Shown: piece by piece, positions 7,131 to 14,616 of the stretch | Layout: each line of letters starts with the position of its first letter | Position numbering within the stretch: the first letter of the stretch is position 1 | Assembly: GCA_002452295.1 (NCBI GenBank) | Contig: DKEX01000135.1 | Coordinates: forward strand, 38,346-57,339 | Length of the DNA: 18,994 bases | Direction: 5' to 3' | Origin: Firmicutes bacterium UBA6811 | GTDB lineage: Bacteria; Bacillota; SHA-98; UBA4971 | Made by a program: the position numbers and the translations under genes | The notes under the pieces: generated by a model | The model's input: the letters and a program-made list of their open reading frames with translations, nothing else | Told to the model about the DNA's origin: nothing | Databases searched by the model: none

Positions 7131-8594
7131 TCAGTAAACGAACGCGGAGTTCGCCTGGGTCATGAAGCTATTGAGCAGCGCGCTCTGCGCGCTCATGAGC
7201 TGCATGGCCCGGATGAGCGACGAAAACTCCGATCGGAGAGCCTTTTCGCGTATGGCAAGGCGCTCCTCGAGGTCCTTTACCCGCGAGTCGATCCTGTCGA
7301 TCTGGTTCGTGATAGACTGCTGCTGCCGCGCGATGATGCCCGTGAGATCCTGCACAAACGGGTCCATGAGGTCGCGCATCTTCACGGCCACCCCTGACGT
7401 AGAGGTGAAGAGGCTCTTCACCGCCTCGGGGTGATCTAATAGCGCGGCGTCCAGGTTGGCTTCATCGCTGAGCACGAGATTGCCGACGCTGTCGAGGGTG
7501 ATGCCGATGTCGTGGAGCCTCGTGGGGTCCGGGTAGGCAAGGCCGTCGACCCTGCCCTGGACGACCCGGTTCATCTTCATCTTCAGCTCCAGGTAGGTGG
7601 CGTCACCTGCGAGAGCTCCGCGTATCCCGGCGCCAGGATCGACGAGGGTCTTGTTGTTGAGATACTTGATGGTGGAGTTGTAACGCGAAATGAACGACTT
7701 GATCTTCGACTTGAGCGCGCTGGTGTCGTGGTTGACCTCGACGCTCACGGGGGCATCGCCAGCGGTCTGCGCTCTCTGGAGCGTGAGCGTGACCCCGGAT
7801 ATCGCGTCGGACACCTCGTTGGATGCGCGCACGAACGCGAGGCCGTTAAGCGTGAATTTCGCGTCCAGTGTGTCACGTGCAGCAAGGTAGCCGCCGGTCG
7901 TGCCCGAGGACTGCACCGAGGAGCTCGTCCCGGATGCCGCAAGGATGTTGTCGGTGCCACCCGCTTCGGTCAAGGTGATGGCGCTGGCGCTTCCCGTGGA
8001 CTTTGCCGTGATGACAAGGCGGGATGTGCCCGCCTGCTCGCTCACGACCGCCGCGCTCACCGTGGCGCTCGCGGCGGACGCGTTGATCGCGCTCGCAATG
8101 TTCGCGAGGACGGTGGCGTTGTCCTCGCCTGCCACAACCTGAACAGCAACGTCCCCGGATGTCCCGCCCACGGTTATGGTGAAAGTCTTTGTGCCCTCGC
8201 CTGCGGCGGCGGAGACCTCGGTGCCCAGGCTCGTGAACTGGCTTGAGACAACCACGTCGTAGCTAGCAAGCCGCTCGACGAAGACGCCATACGTAGCTCT
8301 GGCAGCGGAAGCAGTGGCCTTCGCCGTGACCACGTCGGGGTTGCTCGAGACCGCGGACCGGGCATCATAGAGCGAGGGCAGGTCCTCAGGGACGAGATCG
8401 GCAGACGCGTTCTTCAGCGAAAGCAGCGAGGAATTCAGGTCCTGGAACATCGCTGCCCTGGTGGTGAGCGCCTCTTTCGCGGCCTGCAAAGTTGCCACCG
8501 GCCGCGACTCGATCTCCATGTACTTCTTGATAAGCTCCTCGAGCTGACTTGTGCCCGTCATAAGGGGCGGTATGCCGAGACTCGTAGCGGTCAC
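7131..8594 (-). CDS. fliD: Flagellar filament cap protein FliD (HAP2)
   Basis: Caps the growing flagellar filament and helps insert flagellin subunits. At 487 residues it has normal length. The N-terminal D0/D1 part has the expected pattern: SLGIPPLMTG, then a helix LEELIKKYMEIESRPV and a coiled stretch. The middle is rich in Ala/Ser/Thr/Val beta structure, and the C-terminal helix (about 425-487) ends in LLNSFMTQANSAFVY. It sits in the order hag, fliS, flaG, fliD typical of Bacillota and starts 19 bp after flaG. The apparent GTG start lies inside the AGGAGGTG ribosome site, so spacing is abnormal. The next in-frame ATG (8561) would remove conserved N-terminal residues. An ACG nine bases in has ideal spacing. 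Confidence 0.95.
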   Translation of the reverse strand: MTATSLGIPPLMTGTSQLEELIKKYMEIESRPVATLQAAKEALTTRAAMFQDLNSSLLSLKNASADLVPEDLPSLYDARSAVSSNPDVVTAKATASAARATYGVFVERLASYDVVVSSQFTSLGTEVSAAAGEGTKTFTITVGGTSGDVAVQVVAGEDNATVLANIASAINASAASATVSAAVVSEQAGTSRLVITAKSTGSASAITLTEAGGTDNILAASGTSSSVQSSGTTGGYLAARDTLDAKFTLNGLAFVRASNEVSDAISGVTLTLQRAQTAGDAPVSVEVNHDTSALKSKIKSFISRYNSTIKYLNNKTLVDPGAGIRGALAGDATYLELKMKMNRVVQGRVDGLAYPDPTRLHDIGITLDSVGNLVLSDEANLDAALLDHPEAVKSLFTSTSGVAVKMRDLMDPFVQDLTGIIARQQQSITNQIDRIDSRVKDLEERLAIREKALRSEFSSLIRAMQLMSAQSALLNSFMTQANSAFVY

Positions 8595-8613
8595 CTCCTC
8601 TTGCGCTCCACGC

Positions 8614-9039
8614 CTAGCGCTTCCTGTCCACCATGAGCCCTGCGAACTCTCTCAGCCGGTCCATCATCTCCGCCGTCTCCTCGGGCGGGATGTAGCGCAC
8701 GACCTCGCCGGTGGCGTTGTCGATCACCTTGATGGTGACATCGCCGGTGTTGCCGTCCACGTGAAAGGTGACCCTGATGTTCACGACGCTCTCCGCGAGA
8801 AGCTGTGCCATGTGCTCCGAACGCTCCTGCGCCTGCCGGGCGCGCTCGGCCTCGGCAGCAGCCTCTGCCTGCATTTCCCTCGGATTCTGCACGTTATCCT
8901 GTCCGCGTGCGCCTTGCGCCACCGCCCGCTGGACCAGTTCGTTGCGTACACCCGCAAGGCGCGGCACTGCGTGACGCGCTTGCGTGTCTGCGAGCATGTC
9001 CAGATGTCTCAGCCTGACCTCCGCAACTGTGACTTCCAT
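8614..9039 (-). CDS. flaG: FlaG family flagellar protein
   Basis: FlaG proteins are small flagellar proteins linked to filament length; their exact mechanism is unsettled. The conserved C-terminal half is clear: VNIRVTFHVDGNTGDVTIKVID, then TGEVVRYIPPEE and a closing helix ending GLMVDRK. The 141-residue product is a little long because of an N-terminal Arg/Ala-rich helix (about 1-75) with a Gln/Glu/Ala coiled segment. The ATG start has GAGGTGAT just upstream. It follows fliS by six bases and precedes fliD by 19, so the three are almost certainly co-transcribed. Confidence 0.9.
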   Translation of the reverse strand: MEVTVAEVRLRHLDMLADTQARHAVPRLAGVRNELVQRAVAQGARGQDNVQNPREMQAEAAAEAERARQAQERSEHMAQLLAESVVNIRVTFHVDGNTGDVTIKVIDNATGEVVRYIPPEETAEMMDRLREFAGLMVDRKR

Positions 9040-9045
9040 GCGGGA

Positions 9046-9474
9046 TCACCTCGCGGCCGAGGCGCCCACCCTCTCCGGTCCGCTTGCGACCACGCTTGCG
9101 GCAGGAGAGCCCGCTGGGCTTCCCCTGGCCTTCATGGCCGCCGCCCAGGTCTCCCGGAGCGGGCGCATCACGGAAAGTACCTCGTCGAACTTCCCCTCCC
9201 AGACCCTGTCCATTGCGTATCTATACAGTCGAAACAGGCCCGCCGTGATCTCGCCCTGGTCGAGGTCGAGGCCGTCGATGAGCGTCGCGATGCCGGCCGA
9301 CACTTTCCTCTTGTCCTTCGCCCTGCAGCTCGCGATGACGTGGTCGTACACCATGAGCACAAGCTCCTCGGGCCTGGCTGTGAGCACCTGCTGCGCGCGG
9401 TAGACGCCGCACGCGTTCCGGCCCCTGTGCTCGCTCGTCGCCTGCAGCATGTCAAATTCAGCGTTCAACGGCAT
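9046..9474 (-). CDS. fliS: Flagellin export chaperone FliS
   Basis: Cytoplasmic chaperone that binds the C-terminal end of flagellin and keeps it unpolymerised until export. In Bacillus, FliS also assists FliW release from flagellin (known from that system, inferred here). Family marks in the 142-residue protein are Y followed by QQVLTARPEELVLMVYD (about 25-44), the LDLDQGEITAGLFRLYRYAM helix and a final RETWAAAM helix. The last 29 residues form an Ala/Ser/Gly-rich tail. ATG at 9474 is only two bases from GGAGG. A TTG two codons later is eight bases away and may be the true start. It is preceded by a GC-rich hairpin after hag. Confidence 0.93.
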   Translation of the reverse strand: MPLNAEFDMLQATSEHRGRNACGVYRAQQVLTARPEELVLMVYDHVIASCRAKDKRKVSAGIATLIDGLDLDQGEITAGLFRLYRYAMDRVWEGKFDEVLSVMRPLRETWAAAMKARGSPAGSPAASVVASGPERVGASAAR

Positions 9475-9551
9475 GACCTCCAGTCAGCCCCGGGGCCTCA
9501 TCGATGCTCCGCGGGTCGTTTCAGGAGAGCGGCGACTCCTTTATCGGGCGC

Positions 9552-9582
9552 CCGTGGGGGGAAGGTCCCCCTCCCCCCACGG
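9552..9582 (-). terminator. Strong GC hairpin between hag and fliS (attenuator or processing stem)
   Basis: CCGTGGGGGG (9552-9561) and CCCCCCACGG (9573-9582) form a perfect 10-bp stem with an 11-base loop. On the minus strand, the direction of transcription, the stem is followed by GCGCCCGATAAAGG rather than a U-run, so it is not a textbook intrinsic terminator. It is well placed to stabilise the 3' end of an abundant hag transcript while allowing partial read-through into fliS-flaG-fliD. A smaller stem, AGGAG/CTCCT, lies at 9523-9540. Confidence 0.45.
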
Positions 9583-9638
9583 ACAAGACCCACGCCGTAG
9601 ACCGACCACGACCCGAACTCGGGTCCGAGTCACGTGAA

Positions 9639-10472
9639 CTACCTGAACAGACCCAGCACCGCCTGCGGCGCCATGTTCGCCTGCGCCAGCATCGCGGTGG
9701 CCGTCTGCTGCAGGATCTGGTATTTCATCGCCTCGAGCTGCTCGCCCGCCATGTCGGCATTCATGATCCGGTTGTACGCCGCTTCGGTGTTGGTCTTCGC
9801 AACGACGAGGTTCTCCTCCTTGAACGTGAGACGTGAGACCACCGCTCCGATGTCTTTGAGGGTGGCGCTGACGCTCGCAAGTGCGGTATCAATCTTCTGC
9901 ATGTAGGCTGTCGCTGAGGCGTACGACTCGACCTCCACCGTCTGAATGCCCAACGTGCTGGAATCATGGGCGGTCAAGACCGTGACCCCTGTCGAGGCCG
10001 TCGTCTGGAAACCGGTCTGGAAGGTCATGCTGCTTGAGCTTCCGTCGATGAGCGCCTTCCCGTTCCACTCCGTCTCGTCCACGATCGTGTCGATCTCGCT
10101 GACCAGCACCTGGATCTGGCTCTTTATCGCATCCCGCTCCGCCGTTCCGAGAGTGTCGTTTGCGGCCTGCTCGGCCTTGTCCCTGATCAGGAGCAGGATG
10201 TCACTGATCTTGCCGAGGCCGCCCTCGGCCACGCCGAGGAGGTTCTTCGCGTCACCGATGTTGTCGAGCGCGACGCCCAGGCCCCTGCTCTTGTAGTTGA
10301 GTTTCGTCGCGATGGTGAGACCAGCAGGGTCGTCGGCCGCCTGGTTGATCCGCTTACCAGTCGCCAGCCTGAGCTGGTGGATTCCGAGCTGACTGTTTAC
10401 AGCTTTCAGCGCGTTCAACGCGTTCAGTCCAGTTATGTTCGACGCTATTCGAGTGAGATCACCCTGTGCCAT
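9639..10472 (-). CDS. hag: Flagellin
   Basis: Main subunit of the flagellar filament, exported through the flagellar type III system. The 277-residue protein is short, with conserved N- and C-terminal D0/D1 domains and almost no variable D2/D3 region. Key stretches are ATGKRINQAADDPAGL (about 37-52), the D1 helix IRDKAEQAAND, and the C-terminal polymerisation helix AYNRIMNADMAGEQ through MLAQANMAPQAVLGLFR. The central 140-190 region is Ser/Thr-rich, a plausible target for O-glycosylation by the glycosyltransferase encoded just upstream (inference). The ATG start has a perfect AAGGAGGT site eight bases upstream. The gene has its own sigma-28-type promoter and a leader of about 200 nt with CsrA-like sites. 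Confidence 0.97.
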   Translation of the reverse strand: MAQGDLTRIASNITGLNALNALKAVNSQLGIHQLRLATGKRINQAADDPAGLTIATKLNYKSRGLGVALDNIGDAKNLLGVAEGGLGKISDILLLIRDKAEQAANDTLGTAERDAIKSQIQVLVSEIDTIVDETEWNGKALIDGSSSSMTFQTGFQTTASTGVTVLTAHDSSTLGIQTVEVESYASATAYMQKIDTALASVSATLKDIGAVVSRLTFKEENLVVAKTNTEAAYNRIMNADMAGEQLEAMKYQILQQTATAMLAQANMAPQAVLGLFR

Positions 10473-10480
10473 GTTTCTTT

Positions 10481-10490
10481 ACCTCCTTGT
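10481..10490 (-). promoter_or_regulatory. Flagellin ribosome site overlapping a CsrA-type site
   Basis: Read on the minus strand this is ACAAGGAGGT, matching nine of ten positions of the core of the published CsrA consensus (ACARGGAUGU in RNA). It is also the Shine-Dalgarno sequence, eight bases before the flagellin ATG. CsrA bound here would block ribosomes, as known for hag in Bacillus subtilis. csrA and its antagonist fliW are both in this window. Confidence 0.6.
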
Positions 10491-10498
10491 TTTGCCGT

Positions 10499-10517
10499 CC
10501 CGCGACCCTGCCGCGGG
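10499..10517 (-). other. GC hairpin just before the flagellin ribosome site
   Basis: CCCGCG (10499-10504) pairs with CGCGGG (10512-10517) around a seven-base loop. It lies between the two candidate CsrA sites and ends nine bases before the AAGGAGG core. It could space the two sites or keep the ribosome site single-stranded. No T-run follows, so it is not a terminator. Confidence 0.45.
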
Positions 10518-10520
10518 TTC

Positions 10521-10534
10521 GAGGATCCGTCCTC
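10521..10534 (-). promoter_or_regulatory. Second candidate CsrA site (GGA in a hairpin loop)
   Basis: On the transcript strand this reads GAGGA-CGGA-TCCTC: a 5-bp stem closing a four-base loop that presents GGA. ANGGA within a small hairpin is the known recognition form of CsrA. It lies about 40 bases upstream of the site on the ribosome-binding sequence, a spacing that could let one CsrA dimer bridge both. Binding is inferred. Confidence 0.5.
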
Positions 10535-10683
10535 TTGTCGCGCGCTTTTACGCGGGGCGCGGCCGCACCCGCCCGGGCTGTTCGGTGCACCGGGACGCCC
10601 GCTCCCGGTTCGAGCTACCTATGCTACCACCTGCTCACCTCCTCCAGTTCCACGATGTCCGGAAGCTGCCTCTCATTTATCCT

Positions 10684-10710
10684 ATATCGGCAGGCCCCCA
10701 CAATCGTTTA
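10684..10710 (-). promoter_or_regulatory. Sigma-28 (SigD/FliA) promoter of flagellin
   Basis: On the minus strand TAAA (10710-10707), a 15-base spacer, then GCCGATAT (10691-10684). The sigma-28 consensus is TAAA-N15-GCCGATAA, so only the last base differs. It lies between the end of the glycosyltransferase gene and flagellin, and no other gene could use it. Confidence 0.88.
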
Positions 10711-10752
10711 GTGGCCGTATCGCGAAACACACGTGCACGGGGCATAACCCCA

Positions 10753-12348
10753 TCAGGTGGCAGCTACCAGGCCGTCCGCCACCACCGCATCATCGCCGTT
10801 CAGGCCCCTGAACGTCTCAGTCAGCTCTATGAGGAGATTGAGGCTCTCGACGTCGCCAGGCAGCGACCGTAGCGCTTGGAGGTATGTTGCGAACGCCTCC
10901 CTGGTATTGCCGAGCCGGAGCTGGTTGCGGGCGATCTTTGCGAGCAAGGCACCGTCTCGGGCCCCACTCAGCTTGGCGGCCCGCGCATGCAGCTCCAGAG
11001 CACGGGCGATATCGCCCTCTGCCAATAGCCGGTCCCCTTCCCGCAACCTTCGGGCGGCCTCTTCACCCAGCACGGCCCTGAGGCGGTTGACATCCAGGCC
11101 ATATTGTTCGCTCGACCCGAGGCTGCCCTCATCCATCTGGCCGAGCACCTCATTGACCGTCTCGACGTACTCGTCGCTTCTCGGCACGAAGCCGGCAGCC
11201 CGAGCGAGCACACTCGTGGCAGCGGCCAGATCCCCCAGGCCCATGCTACATCTGGCAGCCATGGTATACGGCTTCCACGTGTCCAGGGACATGTCGAACA
11301 CCAGTTGCTCGCCAGCGGTGTCCGAACGGTCGCCCTTACAGTCGGATGCGATCGCCAGGAAGATGTCCCTCGCCTCCTCCAGCCGGCCGTCCTTGAAGAG
11401 ATGGATCGCCTTCTGATGAAGGGCTTCCTTCGAGCAAGGCAGGATCTCGAGCGCACGGTCTATGAATCGCATCGCTTCGGTTTCAAGACGCTGCCTGTCA
11501 TGCGCGTCCGCGAGGAGCAGGAGGAGATCAACTCGGCCAACGCTTATTGCCCTCCTTGCCTTTCGATCCATCGACTCAAGAGCAGCCAGCACCCCCCCGA
11601 TCTCGCATACCGCCTCGGAAACCCTGCCCGCAGAGAGGAGCATCGATCCGAGTTTGTACCGGTAATATGGGTTGTCCTCAGCCTCGAGTATTCTCTCAAG
11701 AAGCGCGATGTTGCGGCGCATTTTGTCACGACTCTCAACCACGTCCCCGCGATACCCGTGGTGAACGACGGCAAACCCCTCCAACCTGTGAGGAAGCCAA
11801 CTTGCAGATAGACCCTTCGAGGCGCTGGCGGTCGGCCTTTCATGAATCAGGCCCTCGAACCGGATACCGGAGTGATTCGGAAAGAATCTGGGGAAATAGT
11901 GCTGTGTCTCATTGCCCGGGACGCCATAATTGACGATCTTGGCCGCGTAGATAGCTTCGGGCCGGTTAGCGTTCGCGACGCCTTTCAGGACGGCCCCAGC
12001 ACCGGCATCGAGCCTCTCGTCGGCATCAAGCACGAGTATCCATCCACACGTCGCATGCTTGAGGCTCTCGTTGCGGGCGGCGGCGAAGTCGTCGTTCCAC
12101 TCGTAGTGGTAGACCTTCGCGCCGTGCTCGCGAGCGATCTCGACGGTTCGGTCGGTGGAGCCGGTGTCGACGATGATGATCTCGTCTACAACGCCTTTGA
12201 CGCTCTCCAGGCAGCCGGTCAGGAACTCCTCCTCGTTCTTCACGATCATGCAGAGGCTGATCTGGTGCTCCTTGTCGTTCCTCGCGCGCCTTGCCTGCGC
12301 TCGCTGTTTCATTTGGCTTCTGGTTGGGCGCCTCCTGGCCATTCGCAA
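10753..12348 (-). CDS. Family-2 glycosyltransferase with TPR repeats, probable flagellin glycosyltransferase
   Basis: The 531-residue protein starts with an Arg/Lys-rich tail, then a GT-A family-2 domain (about 29-225): SLCMIVKNEEEFL, the nucleotide-sugar strand IIIVDTGSTDRT, DDFAAARNESL, and the DxD metal motif in LVLDADERL. The rest is helical, with TPR-like units (for example ALEILPCSKEALHQKAIHLFKDGRLEEA and the C-terminal RNQLRLGNTREAFATYLQALRSLPGD), which usually hold the protein acceptor. There is no signal peptide or membrane segment, so it acts in the cytoplasm. It precedes flagellin on the same strand and has a perfect sigma-28 promoter, which points to filament glycosylation; sugar and target are inferred. 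TTG at 12348, six bases after GAGGAG, is preferred over ATG at 12342. Confidence 0.9.
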   Translation of the reverse strand: MRMARRRPTRSQMKQRAQARRARNDKEHQISLCMIVKNEEEFLTGCLESVKGVVDEIIIVDTGSTDRTVEIAREHGAKVYHYEWNDDFAAARNESLKHATCGWILVLDADERLDAGAGAVLKGVANANRPEAIYAAKIVNYGVPGNETQHYFPRFFPNHSGIRFEGLIHERPTASASKGLSASWLPHRLEGFAVVHHGYRGDVVESRDKMRRNIALLERILEAEDNPYYRYKLGSMLLSAGRVSEAVCEIGGVLAALESMDRKARRAISVGRVDLLLLLADAHDRQRLETEAMRFIDRALEILPCSKEALHQKAIHLFKDGRLEEARDIFLAIASDCKGDRSDTAGEQLVFDMSLDTWKPYTMAARCSMGLGDLAAATSVLARAAGFVPRSDEYVETVNEVLGQMDEGSLGSSEQYGLDVNRLRAVLGEEAARRLREGDRLLAEGDIARALELHARAAKLSGARDGALLAKIARNQLRLGNTREAFATYLQALRSLPGDVESLNLLIELTETFRGLNGDDAVVADGLVAAT

Positions 12349-12391
12349 ATCGCGCTCCTCTGGAGGTCATGTCGCATGGTGTCTACTCATG

Positions 12392-12418
12392 TTATCGGCA
12401 ACTTCGCCCGGCTCTTTA
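12392..12418 (-). promoter_or_regulatory. Perfect sigma-28 promoter of the glycosyltransferase gene
   Basis: On the minus strand TAAA (12418-12415), exactly 15 bases, then GCCGATAA (12399-12392), with every consensus base matched. The predicted start of transcription is near 12385, about 37 bases before the TTG start. It stands back to back with the chemoreceptor promoter, 85 bp apart. Confidence 0.9.
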
Positions 12419-12503
12419 GTCCCGTCATCACAAAAGTGCTGAGAGAAAGCCTGAAGCGAGAGGGTTGGATCTCGTCGGTAATTCCTCCATGAGAAGGAAA
12501 GTC

Positions 12504-12530
12504 TAAATCCGTGGCGAAGTATACCGATAC
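12504..12530 (+). promoter_or_regulatory. Sigma-28 promoter of the chemoreceptor-cheW unit
   Basis: TAAA (12504-12507), 15 bases, then ACCGATAC (12523-12530), six of eight positions of the -10 consensus with the CCGATA core intact. It predicts a leader of about 140 nt before the receptor start at 12678. The spacer shares GGCGAAGT with the divergent glycosyltransferase promoter. The remaining DNA of this divergent region (12349-12677) shows no gene. Confidence 0.8.
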
Positions 12531-12677
12531 TTGTACAGGGGGCGCAAGGTGTGTCTATCGGGGGAACGCAGGCGCCAAGGGCGGGCCTTCCGAGCCGGAC
12601 GAGGCCGGCCTGCATGGGATGCCCGGGTTCCTGCAAGGTTTTGTGCGTTACAGCTACCGGGAGGGGTGAACCTGAAT

Positions 12678-14558
12678 ATGAGGTTTCGAATCCGGTTTGG
12701 CGTGGGGTTCAGGATACTCGCGAGTTTCCTCGTGCTTCTGCTCCTCATGGCGGTCATCGGGTATTTTGGCCTGCAAGGGGTCTCGCAGGTCAGCGCCGAC
12801 CTCGGCAGAATGGTTGACGAAGAGATGCTTCGTCTCACCCAGATCGAGCGGCTGAGCGGCGCGTTCGATAGGTTCTCCCTCGCGCTGCGCGGCTTCCTGC
12901 TCATGGGCGACGCAAGGCTCCACAGCGCGCTGAAAGCTGCCGATGCCGACATCAAGGAGCAGCTCGACGTCCTCTCGGGCGTGACAGTGAAGGGAGGTGG
13001 CGAGGCCACCACCACCGAAGGAGGCACGACTGTCGTAGACATCCGGGACTCCTGGGAGAAGTGCCGGAGCACGATCTTCGACTACATCGATAACGGCCAG
13101 CGCGGCGAGGCGATAGGCTACATGATGACCGAAGGCGACGGCATCATCGGCAGTATCCAGGGCGAGCTTGCGACGGGCCTCAAGGCATACCAGGACGCCG
13201 CGGCGTCGGCCGGCGCAGCGGCGAAGATCGCGGCCAAAACCGTCCGGGAGCGGGCGATAGCCGTATTCGGGGCCGCCGTCGTGCTCGGGCTCATCCTCGC
13301 CCTCATGCTCGCCGCAGGCATCACGCGCCCGACGAGGGCCCTCGCCCACGCGGCCCAGGAGGTTGCCGCCGGGCACCTCCAGATCGAGGTGCCCGGCGCG
13401 AAGAAACGCGACGAAATGGGCGTGATCGCCCAGGCTTTCTCGGAGATGGTCGCAAGCCTCCGAAGTGTGGTGGAACAGCTCCTGGACCACGCCAAGCACG
13501 TGGCGTCCACCGGCCAGGAGGTCGCCGCGAGCGCAGACGAGGCCGCCACCGCCACCGAGCAGGTGGCGAGGACCATCGAGCAGGTGGCGAAGGGCGCCGC
13601 CGAGCAGAGCACCAGCGCCCAGACCACGTCCACGGCCATGAGCCAGCTTTCCACGGCCATCGAGCAGATCGCCAAGGGCGCCCAGGAGCAGGCATTCTCC
13701 GTGAACGAAGCCAACACCGTGGTGGCGTCCATGGCCCAGCTGATGGAGGGTGTCTCCAAAGCCGTTGACTCCCTCATCGCCGCCGCCGAGAAAAGCCGCG
13801 CCGCCGCAGGCAGCGGTTCCCGGGCCGTCGATGACGTCGTCGTGGGCATGGACGATGTCCGCAAGCAAGCTGAGGCGGTGGCCGCAGGCATCGGGGAGCT
13901 TGGTGCGCACTCCAGCGAGATCGGGAAGATCATCGAGGTCATCGACGACATCGCCGAGCAGACCAATCTCCTCGCCCTCAACGCCGCCATCGAGGCGGCC
14001 CGCGCCGGCGAGCACGGCAAGGGCTTCGCCGTCGTCGCCGACGAGGTACGGAAGCTCGCGGAGCGCTCAGGCAAGGCGACCAAGGAGATCGCCGCACTCA
14101 TCAGCACCATGCAGCGAAGCATCGAGATGGCGAGCAAGGCCACTGACCTCCAGGCAGGCCGCGTGTCCCAGGGTACCCAGCTCGCAGGCCAGGCCGGGCA
14201 GGCCTTGCGCGAGATAGACGCGACCATGAACGCGATGAACGCGGAGGTCGAGAAGATCGCCGCCACCGTCAGGGAGCTCGAGTCGTCCAGCGCCCAGGTG
14301 GTCAAGGCCATGGACAACGTCGCCAGCATCACCGAGGAGAATACCGCGGCCAGCCAGCAGATGACGGCGTCCGCCGACGAGGTGCAGAGGGCCGTGCAGG
14401 CCATGGCCGCCGTGTCGGAGGAGACGGCGAGCGCCGCCGAGCAGGTGTCGGCGTCCACGGGCCAGATGAGCTCGGCCATAGAGGAGATCGCCGCGTCGGC
14501 GCAGGATCTCGCCAGGATGGCAGCGGACCTTGAGAAGCTGGTGGCAAGGTTCAGGTAG
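12678..14558 (+). CDS. Methyl-accepting chemotaxis protein (transmembrane receptor)
   Basis: Membrane chemoreceptor that signals through CheW to CheA. The 626-residue protein has a first membrane segment (about 12-30), an external four-helix-type sensor region (30-193), a second membrane segment (about 194-214), a HAMP domain (about 215-266) and a long cytoplasmic coiled coil. The signalling tip is canonical (EQTNLLALNAAIEAARAGE..., about 428-465). Gln/Glu/Ala/Ser-rich heptads on both arms are likely methylation regions for the CheR and CheB encoded nearby. The open frame runs further upstream (to 12531), but ATG at 12678 fits the basic end before the first membrane segment and has GGTGA eight bases before it. 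There is no C-terminal CheR-tethering pentapeptide. The ligand is unknown. Confidence 0.95.
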   Translation: MRFRIRFGVGFRILASFLVLLLLMAVIGYFGLQGVSQVSADLGRMVDEEMLRLTQIERLSGAFDRFSLALRGFLLMGDARLHSALKAADADIKEQLDVLSGVTVKGGGEATTTEGGTTVVDIRDSWEKCRSTIFDYIDNGQRGEAIGYMMTEGDGIIGSIQGELATGLKAYQDAAASAGAAAKIAAKTVRERAIAVFGAAVVLGLILALMLAAGITRPTRALAHAAQEVAAGHLQIEVPGAKKRDEMGVIAQAFSEMVASLRSVVEQLLDHAKHVASTGQEVAASADEAATATEQVARTIEQVAKGAAEQSTSAQTTSTAMSQLSTAIEQIAKGAQEQAFSVNEANTVVASMAQLMEGVSKAVDSLIAAAEKSRAAAGSGSRAVDDVVVGMDDVRKQAEAVAAGIGELGAHSSEIGKIIEVIDDIAEQTNLLALNAAIEAARAGEHGKGFAVVADEVRKLAERSGKATKEIAALISTMQRSIEMASKATDLQAGRVSQGTQLAGQAGQALREIDATMNAMNAEVEKIAATVRELESSSAQVVKAMDNVASITEENTAASQQMTASADEVQRAVQAMAAVSEETASAAEQVSASTGQMSSAIEEIAASAQDLARMAADLEKLVARFR

Positions 14559-14616
14559 GCACCGCCCGCCACAGGTGAGGAGGCAGAAGACCAACAAGAC
14601 AGGGAGAGTATGTGCA

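Larger units (their letters stand above)
10473..10683 (-). other. Structured 5' leader of the flagellin mRNA
   Basis: The predicted transcript starts near 10677 and runs about 200 nt before the flagellin ATG. It has at least six GGA motifs. In transcript order, the last part contains a small hairpin with CGGA in its loop (10534-10521), a 6-bp GC hairpin (10517-10499) and then the ribosome site (10488-10481). A second AGGAGG-like site near 10650 is followed only by a stop-rich, very short frame. The layout parallels CsrA-controlled flagellin leaders known from Bacillus. Confidence 0.6.

Noticed and set aside
9541..9548. TTATCGGG resembling a minus-strand sigma-28 -10 box between hag and fliS
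   Set aside because: There is no TAAA at the required 15-base distance, and the site overlaps the base of the hairpin.
12531..12677. 49-codon N-terminal extension of the chemoreceptor
   Set aside because: It begins immediately after the sigma-28 -10 box, so its start codon would lie at or before the transcription start. The extension is Arg/Gly-rich leader sequence.
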